Part shown: piece by piece, positions 8,684 to 16,757 of the stretch | Numbering within the stretch: the first letter of the stretch is position 1 | How the letters are laid out: every line of letters starts with the position of its first letter | Assembly (NCBI RefSeq): GCF_900112205.1 | Contig: NZ_FOKW01000007.1 | Span: forward strand, 62,001-126,000 | Direction of reading: 5' to 3' | Length of the DNA: 64,000 nucleotides | Source: Natronobacterium haloterrestre | GTDB lineage: Archaea; Halobacteriota; Halobacteria; Halobacteriales; Natrialbaceae | Notes under the pieces: generated by a model | Told to the model about the DNA's origin: nothing | Databases searched by the model: none | The model's input: only the letters and a program-made list of their open reading frames with translations | Program-made: the position numbers and the translations under genes

Positions 8684-9967
8684 ATGGCCGTCCCCTCGAG
8701 GGACCGATTCGCCGCGCTGTACGAGGCCCTCGAGCGGGACGAACGGCGGGCGTTCGTCGCCGCCCTCTGGGACGCCTGCGGCTGGGACACGACGGTGGAG
8801 GGAGGCGTCGTCGTCGCCGTCCGCGACGGCCGAACTCGCCGGCTGAGAGTCGAGGTTCCTCCGACCGACGACGCCGTCGACCCCGCGAGCCTGCGGGATC
8901 GATTGCTCTACGCGATCGACCGCGAGGAAGGGGAACGGCTGTTCCGCGAGTACTTCGGGACGGCCCTCGAGGACGCGACTCGGACCGATGACGACGAGTT
9001 GGTGACCGACCCGGGGAACGAAACCCGCGACCGAAAACCCCCGATCGCGAGGCTGCTGCTCGTTTGCGCCGTATTGGGGATCGTCGTTGCGTCGCTGTCC
9101 TTCGGCCCGGCCGTGCTCGGCGGTCCCACCGTCGAACAGGGGTCGGAGGCCGAACCGGCGGCAACGGACCCGGACGACCGGGGCGACGCGGAGCCGGATT
9201 CCGACCCGCGATTGGACGGCCCGGAGTCGACGGCCGAAAACGCGGGTTCGGCGGCACTGACGGCCGAGGAGGGAGCGGGACTCGAGGGGACCCCCGGCAG
9301 TACCCAGGGGCCGCCGCCGGAGATCTTCCTCACCGGCGTGGACGATCCCGACCGCGTCGCCGCCGAGCACCTCGAGGCGCTCGAGGGGATCGACGCTCTG
9401 ACGCTGCAGGTCACGGTCGCCGGGCCTCGAGAAGCGACCCCCGCGGCGACGCCGCCCGGGGAGTTCCGCGTCCGGATCGAGGACGACGCTTACCGGTTCG
9501 AGGCAGGACCGGACTTCGGGGGTAACGACCGGGAGACCGCCGCGGAACGGTACGGCGACGGCGACTACGAGTACGTCGTCGTCGAAGGCGACGGTGGCCG
9601 CTCGTACGAACGCCGTCCGCTCGCACCGGACGCGAACCCGGCGAGACACAGCGCACGGATCGGGGCCGACCTCGCCGAAACGCACCTGATCGACCCGGAC
9701 GCCGACGTCTCGACCGCGCTGGTCGACGGGATCGTCGGGTACCGCGTGAACGCGACGGAGCCGCCGGCCCCGCTCGCGAACGCGACCGACGGCTACCGGG
9801 CCACCGCGTTCGTCGCACAGACCGGGGTCGTCCTCGAACTCGAGGTCACCTACCACCACTACCCGACCGGGGCGGACGTCCGGATCGAATTCCGGTATCA
9901 GGACGTCGGCGAGACCGTCGTCGAGCCACCCGCGTGGTACGACGCGGCCAGGTCCGCGACCGGCTGA
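8684..9967 (+). CDS. Single-pass membrane protein with a lipoprotein-like outer domain
   Basis: A 427-residue protein of unknown function. Residues 1-90 form a compact cytoplasmic module (RRAFVAALWDACGWDTTVEGGVVVAVRDG) that recalls haloarchaeal Mrr/restriction-like N-terminal domains, although no catalytic motif is clear. One hydrophobic segment lies near residues 118-142. An acidic Pro/Ser/Ala-rich linker follows. From about residue 205 there is a beta-rich domain resembling the LolA/LppX-like domain of haloarchaeal lipoproteins such as the one at 46540-47319. The architecture suggests an envelope sensor or scaffold. The ATG at 8684 is preferred over earlier in-frame starts because a TTTTTGTA box ends about 25 bases upstream. 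No operon partner is seen. Confidence 0.6.
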   Translation: MAVPSRDRFAALYEALERDERRAFVAALWDACGWDTTVEGGVVVAVRDGRTRRLRVEVPPTDDAVDPASLRDRLLYAIDREEGERLFREYFGTALEDATRTDDDELVTDPGNETRDRKPPIARLLLVCAVLGIVVASLSFGPAVLGGPTVEQGSEAEPAATDPDDRGDAEPDSDPRLDGPESTAENAGSAALTAEEGAGLEGTPGSTQGPPPEIFLTGVDDPDRVAAEHLEALEGIDALTLQVTVAGPREATPAATPPGEFRVRIEDDAYRFEAGPDFGGNDRETAAERYGDGDYEYVVVEGDGGRSYERRPLAPDANPARHSARIGADLAETHLIDPDADVSTALVDGIVGYRVNATEPPAPLANATDGYRATAFVAQTGVVLELEVTYHHYPTGADVRIEFRYQDVGETVVEPPAWYDAARSATG

Positions 9968-10080
9968 TTCCCGCCCGGGCCATGGATGGGACTCCCAGCC
10001 CGCTCGATCGCGTCCGTGTGGAACCGACAATTCTTTGACCGAGAACAATACTTTTGGTCGCGCTCGCGCTTCGAGGTGGT

Positions 10081-10566
10081 ATGAGCGAACGCGAGGTGCT
10101 CGAGTTGCTTCGAGAGAACGCGCGATACTCCGCGGAAGACATCGCGCGAATGACCGACCTCGAGGAGAGCGAGGTCGAAGCAGCGATCGAAGAACTCGAG
10201 GCCGCAGGCGTAATCCGCGGCTATCGGGCGGTCGTCGACTGGGACGCCCTCGAGGAAGAGACCGTCCGCGCCGAGGTCGAACTCAACGTCGAACTCGACC
10301 GCGAGACGGGATACGACGACATCGCCCAGCGCCTCGTACGGTTCCCCGAGGTGACGGCGCTCCGGCTGGTCAGCGGCGACTACGACTTCGACATGGAGAT
10401 CGAGGGCGATTCCATCCGGGAGGTGTCGCAGTTCATCAGCGAGAAGGTCGCGCCGGTCCCCGAGATCACCCAGACGGTCACCCACTACGTGATGACTTCC
10501 TACAAGGAGCAAGGGATCGAACTCGGCGACGGCGAGGAGGACGATCGTCTCTCGTTCTCGCCATGA
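10081..10566 (+). CDS. Lrp/AsnC-family transcriptional regulator
   Basis: A 161-residue DNA-binding protein. The N-terminal winged helix-turn-helix (residues 1-50, EREVLELLRENARYSAEDIARMTDLEESEVEAAIEELEAAGVIRGYRAVVDW) is followed by a RAM-type ligand/oligomerisation domain at about residues 60-145. Lrp-type regulators respond to amino acids and control amino-acid metabolism. The stop codon overlaps the start of the downstream aminotransferase gene by ATGA, so the two form an operon and the regulator probably controls that enzyme. The ATG at 10081 gives the normal Lrp N-terminus; the preceding in-frame start would add nine unconserved residues. Confidence 0.9.
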   Translation: MSEREVLELLRENARYSAEDIARMTDLEESEVEAAIEELEAAGVIRGYRAVVDWDALEEETVRAEVELNVELDRETGYDDIAQRLVRFPEVTALRLVSGDYDFDMEIEGDSIREVSQFISEKVAPVPEITQTVTHYVMTSYKEQGIELGDGEEDDRLSFSP

Positions 10567-11801
10567 CCCGCGAGTCCGACGCCGGTTTCGAGTCCGAGTC
10601 CGAGTCCGAGTCCGAGGTCGAGTTCGACTTCGAGCCCTCGGAACGCGTGCAGGCGGTGCCGCCCTCGGGCATCCGGCGGTTCTTCGAAATCGCCGAGGAG
10701 CGCGACGAGGTCATCTCGCTCGGGGTCGGCGAGCCCGACTTCGCGGCCCCCTGGGCGGCCCGCGACGCGGCGATCACCTCCCTCGAGCAGGGCAAGACCT
10801 CCTATACGGCCAACCGGGGGATGCGCGAACTCCGGGAGGCCATCGCCGACTACGCCGACGACCGGTTCGACCTGGACTACGATCCGGGCGAGGAGATCAT
10901 CGTCACCGCCGGCGCGAGCGAGGCCGTCGACCTCGCCTTCCGGGCGTTCGTCGATCCCGGCGACACCGTCGCCGTCGCCCAGCCGTCGTACATCTCCTAC
11001 GAACCCGGCGTGATCTTCGCCGGCGGGGAGGTGCTGCCCGTCCCGACCTACCGCGAGGACGACTTCCGGCTCACCGTCGACGCCCTCGAGGCGGCCGGTG
11101 CGGACGAGGCCGACCTGCTCGTGCTCTGTTACCCGAACAACCCGACGGGGGCGATCATGCGCGAGACGGACCTCGAGCCCATCGCCGAGTTCGCCCGCGA
11201 GCACGATCTGCTGGTCCTCTCCGACGAGATCTACGCGGAGTTGACCTACGACGGCGACGGCGAGCACACCTCTATCGCAACCCTCGAGGGGATGCGCGAG
11301 CGAACGGTCGTCTTCAACGGCTTCTCGAAGGCTCACGCGATGACCGGGCTCCGGCTGGGATACGCGCTGGCCCCCGCGGACGCGGTGGGCGCGATGAACA
11401 AGATCCACCAGTACGCGATGCTGTCGGCGCCGACGACGGCCCAGCACGCCGCCCTCGAGGCGCTCGACTCCTGCGGGGACGAGGTCCGGGACATGGTCGA
11501 TCAGTACGACCGACGGCGGCAGTTCGTCCTCTCGCGGTTCCGCGAGATCGGTATGGACGTCTTCGAGGCCAGGGGGGCGTTCTACTGTTTCCCCGAGGTG
11601 CCCGAGGGCTGGACGAGCGAGGAGTTCGCCGAGGAACTGCTCCGCGAACAGGGCGTCGCCGTCGTCCCGGGTGACGTCTTCGGGACCGGCGGGGAGGGTC
11701 ACCTCCGCGTCTCGTACGCGACGGGGCTGGCCGACTTACGTGAGGCGCTGGGGCGGATCGAGGCGTTCGTCGACGAGCACGCCGAGGGCTCCGAAGGCTG
11801 A
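10563..11801 (+). CDS. Class I/II PLP-dependent aminotransferase
   Basis: A 412-residue fold-type I aminotransferase. The conserved body starts at FEPSERVQAVPPSGIRRFFEIAEE, and the signatures are clear: SLGVGEPDF, the cofactor-binding GASEAVDLAFRAF, LVLCYPNNPTGA, VLSDEIYAEL, and the Schiff-base lysine in NGFSKAHAMTGLRLGY. The enzyme should transaminate aspartate, aromatic or related amino acids; specificity is not visible. The first 25 residues are an unusual extension of alternating Glu and Ser encoded by a GAGTCC hexanucleotide repeat. The ATGA overlap with the Lrp-type regulator gene shows translational coupling, and the regulator may sense its substrate or product. Confidence 0.9.
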   Translation: MTRESDAGFESESESESEVEFDFEPSERVQAVPPSGIRRFFEIAEERDEVISLGVGEPDFAAPWAARDAAITSLEQGKTSYTANRGMRELREAIADYADDRFDLDYDPGEEIIVTAGASEAVDLAFRAFVDPGDTVAVAQPSYISYEPGVIFAGGEVLPVPTYREDDFRLTVDALEAAGADEADLLVLCYPNNPTGAIMRETDLEPIAEFAREHDLLVLSDEIYAELTYDGDGEHTSIATLEGMRERTVVFNGFSKAHAMTGLRLGYALAPADAVGAMNKIHQYAMLSAPTTAQHAALEALDSCGDEVRDMVDQYDRRRQFVLSRFREIGMDVFEARGAFYCFPEVPEGWTSEEFAEELLREQGVAVVPGDVFGTGGEGHLRVSYATGLADLREALGRIEAFVDEHAEGSEG

Positions 11802-11832
11802 CGACGGACTCGAGCGCGGCCGAATGGTCCGA

Positions 11833-12372
11833 TCAGGACAGCCGCGCTGCGATGTCGGCCTCGGTAATGATCCCGACCGTCTCGCCGGCTTCGGTGATCA
11901 TCACGGCCTTGTAGTGCTCGAGCAGGTTGCTGATCTCGTCGAGCGTGGCGTCCTTCGAGACCGTCGGGAAGCTCTCGCTCATGTGTTCTTCGACGGGCTC
12001 GTCGCGTGCCTCCGAGTCGAGGTGAACGAGGTCGCTCTGGCTGATCGAGCCGACGGGGATCCCGTCCTGAATCACCGCGAGCTGGGAGTAGGCCTCCTCC
12101 TCCATCTTGCGGGCGGCCTCGCCCACGGAGTCGTCCGGCGAGACGCTGACGACCGCCTCGTTCATCAGGTCTTCCGCGCGGATGACGTCGCTTTCGGCTT
12201 TCTCGAGGGCGTTGACGATCCGCCGGAGCGTCGAGAGGCGCGGGTCGACGTCGCCGCCCTCGATCCGGGCGATCAGCGGCTGGGAGACCTCGGCTTTATC
12301 GGCGAGTTCGCTCTGGGTCAGCCCGAGTTCGGTACGCCGTTGGCGGAGGTCCGCCGGGGTCGGGAGTTCCAT
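11833..12372 (-). CDS. XRE-family regulator with paired CBS domains
   Basis: A 179-residue regulator. Residues 1-60 form a Cro/cI helix-turn-helix (LRQRRTELGLTQSELADKAEVSQPLIARIEGGDVDPRLSTLRRIVNAL). Residues 65-179 form two CBS motifs (EDLMNEAVVSVSPDDSVGEAARKM and EEHMSESFPTVSKDATLDEISNLL), which usually bind adenine nucleotides and so link transcription to energy state. This HTH-CBS architecture is common in archaea. The start at 12372 is chosen because it begins the HTH domain and lies about 27 bases after an AT-rich stretch resembling a TATA box. The gene diverges from the broken ASRT gene, with which it shares a 120-base intergenic region. Confidence 0.9.
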   Translation of the reverse strand: MELPTPADLRQRRTELGLTQSELADKAEVSQPLIARIEGGDVDPRLSTLRRIVNALEKAESDVIRAEDLMNEAVVSVSPDDSVGEAARKMEEEAYSQLAVIQDGIPVGSISQSDLVHLDSEARDEPVEEHMSESFPTVSKDATLDEISNLLEHYKAVMITEAGETVGIITEADIAARLS

Positions 12373-12492
12373 ACGGTACAATAACCACGGGTTATCAAAA
12401 ACACTTTGGGTCGGTCCCAGTATCGGGAAGCGACCGCGGGACCACCTGAGCGTACAAGCCAGCAGGTTATCCACGCGGTCGTGGACGATACG

Positions 12493-12822
12493 ATGATTCC
12501 GATGACTGGCAAGCACACGTGGGCGATCCCGGAGGGCTACATCCCACGGGAAAGCACCGGCCCCGAACCGGAGCTAATTAGCCACGAGTCTCTCTGTGTC
12601 CTCAACACCACGGACGAGGACGCGACGCTCGAGATAACGGTCTACTTCACCGACAGCGACCCGATCGGGCCTTACGAGACGGAGGTCCCCGCGAACCGGA
12701 CCAGACACTTTCGGTTCAACGAGTTCGAGGACCCTGAGCCCGTCCCGAAAGGCGAGCCGTTCGCGAGCGTGATCGAGTCGGACATCCCAGTGGTCTGCCA
12801 ACATACGCGGTTGGACTCGTGA
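12493..12822 (+). pseudogene. Sensory rhodopsin transducer (ASRT) family gene interrupted by TGA
   Basis: The reading frame encodes 109 residues that closely follow the ASRT family (the soluble transducer of Anabaena sensory rhodopsin): TWAIPEGYIP, SGPEP-like TGPEPE, SHESLCVLNTTDEDATLEITVYF, GPYETEVPANRTRHFRFNE, FASVIESDIPVVCQHTRLDS. A TGA at 12820-12822 then stops translation exactly where the family has Arg (codon CGA). The same frame continues after the stop with QAENALLSTVAY, which is the conserved family C-terminus, so about 15 codons to near 12867 have been cut off. The gene is therefore a fresh pseudogene, a truncated but perhaps stable protein, or a sequencing error. Start 12493 gives MIPMTGKHTW; 12502 is equally possible. 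It diverges from the XRE-CBS gene and precedes a sensor kinase. Confidence 0.8.
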
Positions 12823-12960
12823 CAGGCCGAGAACGCGTTGCTCTCGACGGTCGCGTACGGAGAGGGAGTCTCGTCCCTGTCAGTCACAGGGCCGTCCTCG
12901 TCCGCCGTCGCCCTGTGCGAACCGTCGCAGAACGGCCGACCGTTTGAGCGTCTACATCGG

Positions 12961-12988
12961 TATATCTAGCAACCTCTCGTCCCGAGAG
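12961..12988 (+). promoter_or_regulatory. TATA box and inverted repeat before the MASE3 kinase gene
   Basis: TATATC at 12961-12966 lies about 30 bases before the GTG at 12994. Between them is a perfect inverted repeat, CTCTCG-TCC-CGAGAG (12974-12988). A palindrome between TATA box and transcription start is a typical archaeal repressor position. The box overlaps the next in-frame stop (TAG, 12967-12969) of the ASRT frame. Confidence 0.45.
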
Positions 12989-12993
12989 AGGCC

Positions 12994-14994
12994 GTGAGTA
13001 CCGTTTCCCACCTGTGGATCGGTGAACTTCCCACCGCTCGAGCCGGAAGATTTTTTCATCGATCCGATAATAACAGCGGATGTGAAAACGTGGTGATCGG
13101 GCCAGATCGTCCGACGGTATCGATGACGTCCGCCCTGGTCTTGATCGGTGGCGTGAGCGCGCTCTACGTGGTCCAATTCCGGAACTACCTGCTCTTTCAC
13201 GGTCTCGTGGAAGTTTTCAGCATCCTCGTCGCCTTCTCCGTGTTCATCCTCTCCTGGCATGCGATCGAGGACATCGAGAGCCCATTCATCGCCGTCATGG
13301 GCGTCAGTTACCTGTTTATCGGTGGAGTCGATCTTCTTCATACGCTCGCGTACAAAGGCATGGGAGTGTTTCCGGAGGCGGGCGCGGATCTTCCGACGCA
13401 GCTCTGGATATTCGGACGGTACGTCGAAGCCTGGTCGTTGCTGGGCGCGGCGCTCCTCGGGTTTGTGGCTGCCCGGCGAACCTCCGTGGACGTCCAGTGG
13501 GACGAGCGGACGCTATCGTTCCTCGCCGCGGCCTACGCGCTCGTCGTCGGGATCGGTCTGAGCACCGTCTTCGTGTTCGATGTCTTTCCGACGACGTACG
13601 TGGAAGGGAGCGGCCTCACCTCGTTCAAGATCAGCAGCGAGTACGGCATTGTCGGACTTCTCGCGATCACTCTTGCCCTGCTGTACGGCTTCCGGGAACG
13701 GTTCGCGACGCGGGTGTACCAACTGCTTGCCGCGTCGATCGTGCTGACGATGGGGGCGGAACTCGCCTTCACGTTCTACGTCGACGTGTACGGGATCTCG
13801 AACGCCGTCGGCCACTTCTTCAAGATGGGCTCGTTTTACCTGGTCTACCTCGCCGTAGTGAAGACAGGAATTCGGGACCCCCAGAAGACGCTCTACCGGG
13901 AGATCGCTCGGCGAGAAGCGGAAACTCGCAAGTTCAAGAAGGCGGCCGACTACTCCGGCCACGCGATTATGATCACCGACGCCGAGGGAACGATCCAGTA
14001 CGTGAACCAGTCGTGGGAAGAGATGACGGGCTACTCGGCGGCGGAGGCGACCGGGCGCAACCCCCACATTCTCAGCTCTGGCGAACACGACGATCGATTC
14101 TACGAGGAGTTCTGGGGGACCATCCAGAACGGCGAGGTCTGGGAAGGCGAAATCATCAACGAACGCAAGAACGGCGAGCGGTTCGTCATCTCTCAGACGG
14201 CCGCGCCGATCGTGGGTGACGACGAGGAGATCCAGCACTTCGTTGCAGTTAACGACGATATCACTGAGCAGAAAGCCTACGAAGCGGAACTGGAGAGCGA
14301 CCTGCAACGGAGCGTCACGCAGTTGCAGGTCCTGGGTCGCGTACTCCGGCACAACATCCGCAACGAGATGAGCGTGATCATAGGGAACGCGGAGACGATC
14401 GCGGAGGACGCCTCCGACGACGTCGCCCAGCGGGCATCAGTGATCGCCGACGAGGGCAACCGAGTCCTCGAGCACGCCGAGAAGCAACGGGAAATCGTCG
14501 AACTCCTCCTCGAGCCCTCGAACAGGCGGCCGCTTTCCCTGGCGGAGGTGATCGAATCGGTCTCCGAGGAGTTGCAGCGTCGACACCCCGAGGCAGCGAT
14601 CGCCGTCGAGGAGTTCGAGGACGTGCAAGTGCGTACACTCCCCGAAATCGAGCAGGCCCTCACGGAGGTCGTCGAGAACGCGATCGTCCACTCCGATCGA
14701 GAGCACCCGGCGGTCACGATCGCTGTGTGGTCCGTCGACGGGCGGGTCGAGGTCCGTGTCGAAGACGACGGACCGGGAATCCCCGCCGCGGAACAGCGGG
14801 TAATCTCGGAAGACGCGGACATCAGCGCGCTCCTCCACAGCAGCGGCATGGGGCTGTGGCTAGTCGACCAGATCGTCGCGAAATCCGGCGGGGTGCTCCA
14901 TTTCGACGACGCCGATCCCCGCGGTAGCGTTGTCACTCTCGCTCTCCCACGGGCGTCGGCCGAGAAGAAGCACGTAGTGAACCCGCCCAGATGA
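12994..14994 (+). CDS. MASE3-PAS sensor histidine kinase
   Basis: A membrane sensor kinase of up to 666 residues. Residues from about 45 to 285 form a MASE3-type domain of seven to eight hydrophobic helices (including FLLFH-like YLLFHGLVEVFSILVAF and DLLHTLAYKGMGVFP). A PAS domain follows at about 310-425 (AADYSGHAIMITDAEGTIQYVN ... TEQKAYEAELE). Next is a haloarchaeal-style kinase core with the phospho-acceptor region LGRVLRHNIRNEMSVIIGNAE near residue 450 and an ATPase domain with VVENAIVHSD, DDGPGIP and SGMGLWLV. No receiver domain is fused and no response regulator is adjacent. The GTG at 12994 fits a TATATC box 30 bases upstream, but the ATG at 13123, just before the first helix, is a reasonable alternative. 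The input signal is unknown. Confidence 0.85.
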   Translation: MSTVSHLWIGELPTARAGRFFHRSDNNSGCENVVIGPDRPTVSMTSALVLIGGVSALYVVQFRNYLLFHGLVEVFSILVAFSVFILSWHAIEDIESPFIAVMGVSYLFIGGVDLLHTLAYKGMGVFPEAGADLPTQLWIFGRYVEAWSLLGAALLGFVAARRTSVDVQWDERTLSFLAAAYALVVGIGLSTVFVFDVFPTTYVEGSGLTSFKISSEYGIVGLLAITLALLYGFRERFATRVYQLLAASIVLTMGAELAFTFYVDVYGISNAVGHFFKMGSFYLVYLAVVKTGIRDPQKTLYREIARREAETRKFKKAADYSGHAIMITDAEGTIQYVNQSWEEMTGYSAAEATGRNPHILSSGEHDDRFYEEFWGTIQNGEVWEGEIINERKNGERFVISQTAAPIVGDDEEIQHFVAVNDDITEQKAYEAELESDLQRSVTQLQVLGRVLRHNIRNEMSVIIGNAETIAEDASDDVAQRASVIADEGNRVLEHAEKQREIVELLLEPSNRRPLSLAEVIESVSEELQRRHPEAAIAVEEFEDVQVRTLPEIEQALTEVVENAIVHSDREHPAVTIAVWSVDGRVEVRVEDDGPGIPAAEQRVISEDADISALLHSSGMGLWLVDQIVAKSGGVLHFDDADPRGSVVTLALPRASAEKKHVVNPPR

Positions 14995-15103
14995 CCAGCC
15001 TAATCGGGTCGAACAGCGGACCGTCCACGCCCACGCCGGGGAGTCCATCGCGACGGTTCGCCAATCGGTTTGGATACGACGGGGCGATCCTCGAGTGCGG
15101 TCT

Positions 15104-16609
15104 CTACGACGAACCGCTCCGTCGGCGGCGTGAGACACGCTCTTCGGACGTGTTTTCGGTGACGACCTCGTACAGCAGCGCCCGCCGTCCGTCCGCTTTC
15201 GGGCGCAGGATCCGGCCGAGCCGCTGGGTGAACTCCCGTTCGCTGCCGCTACCCGAGAGCACGACCGCGACCGAGGCGTCGGGGACGTCGACCCCCTCGT
15301 CGAGGACGTTCGAGGTCGCGATCCGGCTGTAGGTCCCCTCGCGGAACCGCTCCAGGATCTCTCGCCGTTCCGGGGTGGCGGTCCGGTGGGTGATCGTCGG
15401 GATCAGGAACCGCTCGCTGACGTCGTACGCGAGGTCGTTGTGCGCCGTGAAGACGATCGTGCGGGCGTCGCGGTGTCGATCGAGGATCGACTCGAGGGCG
15501 TCGAGTTTCGCCTCACTGCCGCGGGCGATCTCGCGGGCGCGCTGGCGGGCGAGCAGGGCCTCCCGCGCGGCGGGATCGGAACCGGAGCGTTTGACGAGTT
15601 CCTGGTAGTCGGAGCCGCTTCGCATTTGAATGTTCGACCGCGCGAGGTAGTCGGTGAACGTCTCCTGATTGTGCTCGTATTCCTCGCGCTCCTCGGGGGT
15701 CAGCGACACCTCGAGGCGCTTGACGTCGTAGGAAGCGAGGTGGTCGCCGGCGAGTTCGTCCGCGTCGATCCGGTGGACCAGCGGCCCGACGATCCGCTCG
15801 ACGACCTCGTGGGCCCCGTCCGGTCGTTCGAAGGTCGCGGTCAGGCCGAGTCGCGCGGGTGCGGCCAGCAGGCGGGCGATCTCGCGGTAGCCCTCGCCGC
15901 CGAGGTGGTGGACCTCGTCGAAGACGACGAGGCCGAACCGGTCGCCGACGGCGTCGGCCTTGCGGTAGGCGGAGTCGTAGGTGGAGACGGTGATCGGTTC
16001 GCGGCGTTGCTCGCCGCCGCCGAAACGGCCGATCGCGACGCCGTCCGATCCCCCGAGGCCCACGTTCGAGGCCGAGGCCCCGAACTCCGCCTCGAGTTCG
16101 TCGAGCCACTGCTCCTGGAGGTCGATCGTCGGGACGACGACGAGCGTCGGGACGCCGAGCCGTTCGATCGCGGCCAGCGCGATGACGGTCTTTCCGCTGC
16201 CGGTGGGGAGTTCGAGGACGCCGGCGGGTGCGCGCTGCGGAGCGTCGGAGGCGAAGTCGCCTCCGGACCCCGTCCAGCGGTCGGTCTCGAGCCAGTCCGC
16301 GAGCGCCTCGTGCTGGTACTCGCGGAGTTCGTACGTCGAGTCCAGGTCGGGAACGGACGGCAGGGAGAGGACCCGGTCGTCGATCGCCGTGGGGTCGAAC
16401 GCCGCCGCCAGCGCGTGACGGAGCGGAGCGTACCGCAGGGCGGGGACGCGATGGCCGCCCGTTCGGGGATCGTCCTCGAGTTCGAGTTCGAGTTCCGGTT
16501 GCCGTTCCCACAATCGGCGGACCGTGGCCTCCTCGAGGCCGTCGATGCGGACCGTCCCGTCCTCGTAGCGGAGTTCGATCGGCGACTCGGGCGTGGCGGA
16601 CCGCCTCAC
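15104..16609 (-). CDS. XPB/Rad25-type superfamily 2 DNA helicase
   Basis: A DNA-dependent ATPase and helicase of 501 residues. An N-terminal domain of about 95 residues resembling the XPB damage-recognition region precedes the Q-like LREYQHEALADWL. Then come Walker A LPTGSGKTVIAL, motif Ia, DEVHH as motif II (a DEVH variant), GLTATFERPDG as motif III, and the second RecA domain with RTIVFTAHND, SNVLDEGVDVP and QRLGRILRPK. Rad25/XPB proteins act in nucleotide excision repair and possibly transcription. The GTG at 16609 is preferred over a TTG nine codons earlier because a TATTTGA box (16633-16639) lies 27 bases upstream and itself covers the TTG. It diverges from the acetamidase gene. Confidence 0.88.
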   Translation of the reverse strand: MRRSATPESPIELRYEDGTVRIDGLEEATVRRLWERQPELELELEDDPRTGGHRVPALRYAPLRHALAAAFDPTAIDDRVLSLPSVPDLDSTYELREYQHEALADWLETDRWTGSGGDFASDAPQRAPAGVLELPTGSGKTVIALAAIERLGVPTLVVVPTIDLQEQWLDELEAEFGASASNVGLGGSDGVAIGRFGGGEQRREPITVSTYDSAYRKADAVGDRFGLVVFDEVHHLGGEGYREIARLLAAPARLGLTATFERPDGAHEVVERIVGPLVHRIDADELAGDHLASYDVKRLEVSLTPEEREEYEHNQETFTDYLARSNIQMRSGSDYQELVKRSGSDPAAREALLARQRAREIARGSEAKLDALESILDRHRDARTIVFTAHNDLAYDVSERFLIPTITHRTATPERREILERFREGTYSRIATSNVLDEGVDVPDASVAVVLSGSGSEREFTQRLGRILRPKADGRRALLYEVVTENTSEERVSRRRRSGSS

Positions 16610-16632
16610 GGCTCGAACTGGGGGATCGATGG

Positions 16633-16639
16633 TCAAATA
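16633..16639 (-). promoter_or_regulatory. TATA box for the XPB-type helicase gene
   Basis: TATTTGA on the minus strand lies 27 bases before the GTG at 16609 and covers an upstream in-frame TTG. This rules the TTG out as the start if the message is leaderless. Confidence 0.6.
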
Positions 16640-16725
16640 CTGTCGGGATCGATCGGGGCCGGAACCGGGAGCCGACCCGGAATCCGTGGCTGGCGACGCT
16701 CGAGAGCCGTTGCGCCCCCAGAGAC

Positions 16726-16732
16726 CTTTATG
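16726..16732 (+). promoter_or_regulatory. TATA-like box for the acetamidase/formamidase gene
   Basis: CTTTATG lies about 28 bases before the ATG at 16758. This fits a leaderless transcript and rejects the longer frame that begins inside the divergent promoter region. Confidence 0.5.
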
Positions 16733-16757
16733 CTCGTCCGAGCCCTGTAGGACGTCG

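Noticed and set aside
14991-15332. 113-codon frame beginning with an ATGA overlap at the kinase stop
   Set aside because: The overlap is attractive, but two thirds of the frame is antisense to the XPB-type helicase and the sequence is Ser/Arg/Pro-rich without a family.
16607-16636. TTG start for the XPB-type helicase
   Set aside because: The TTG lies within the probable TATA box; the GTG at 16609 fits leaderless spacing.
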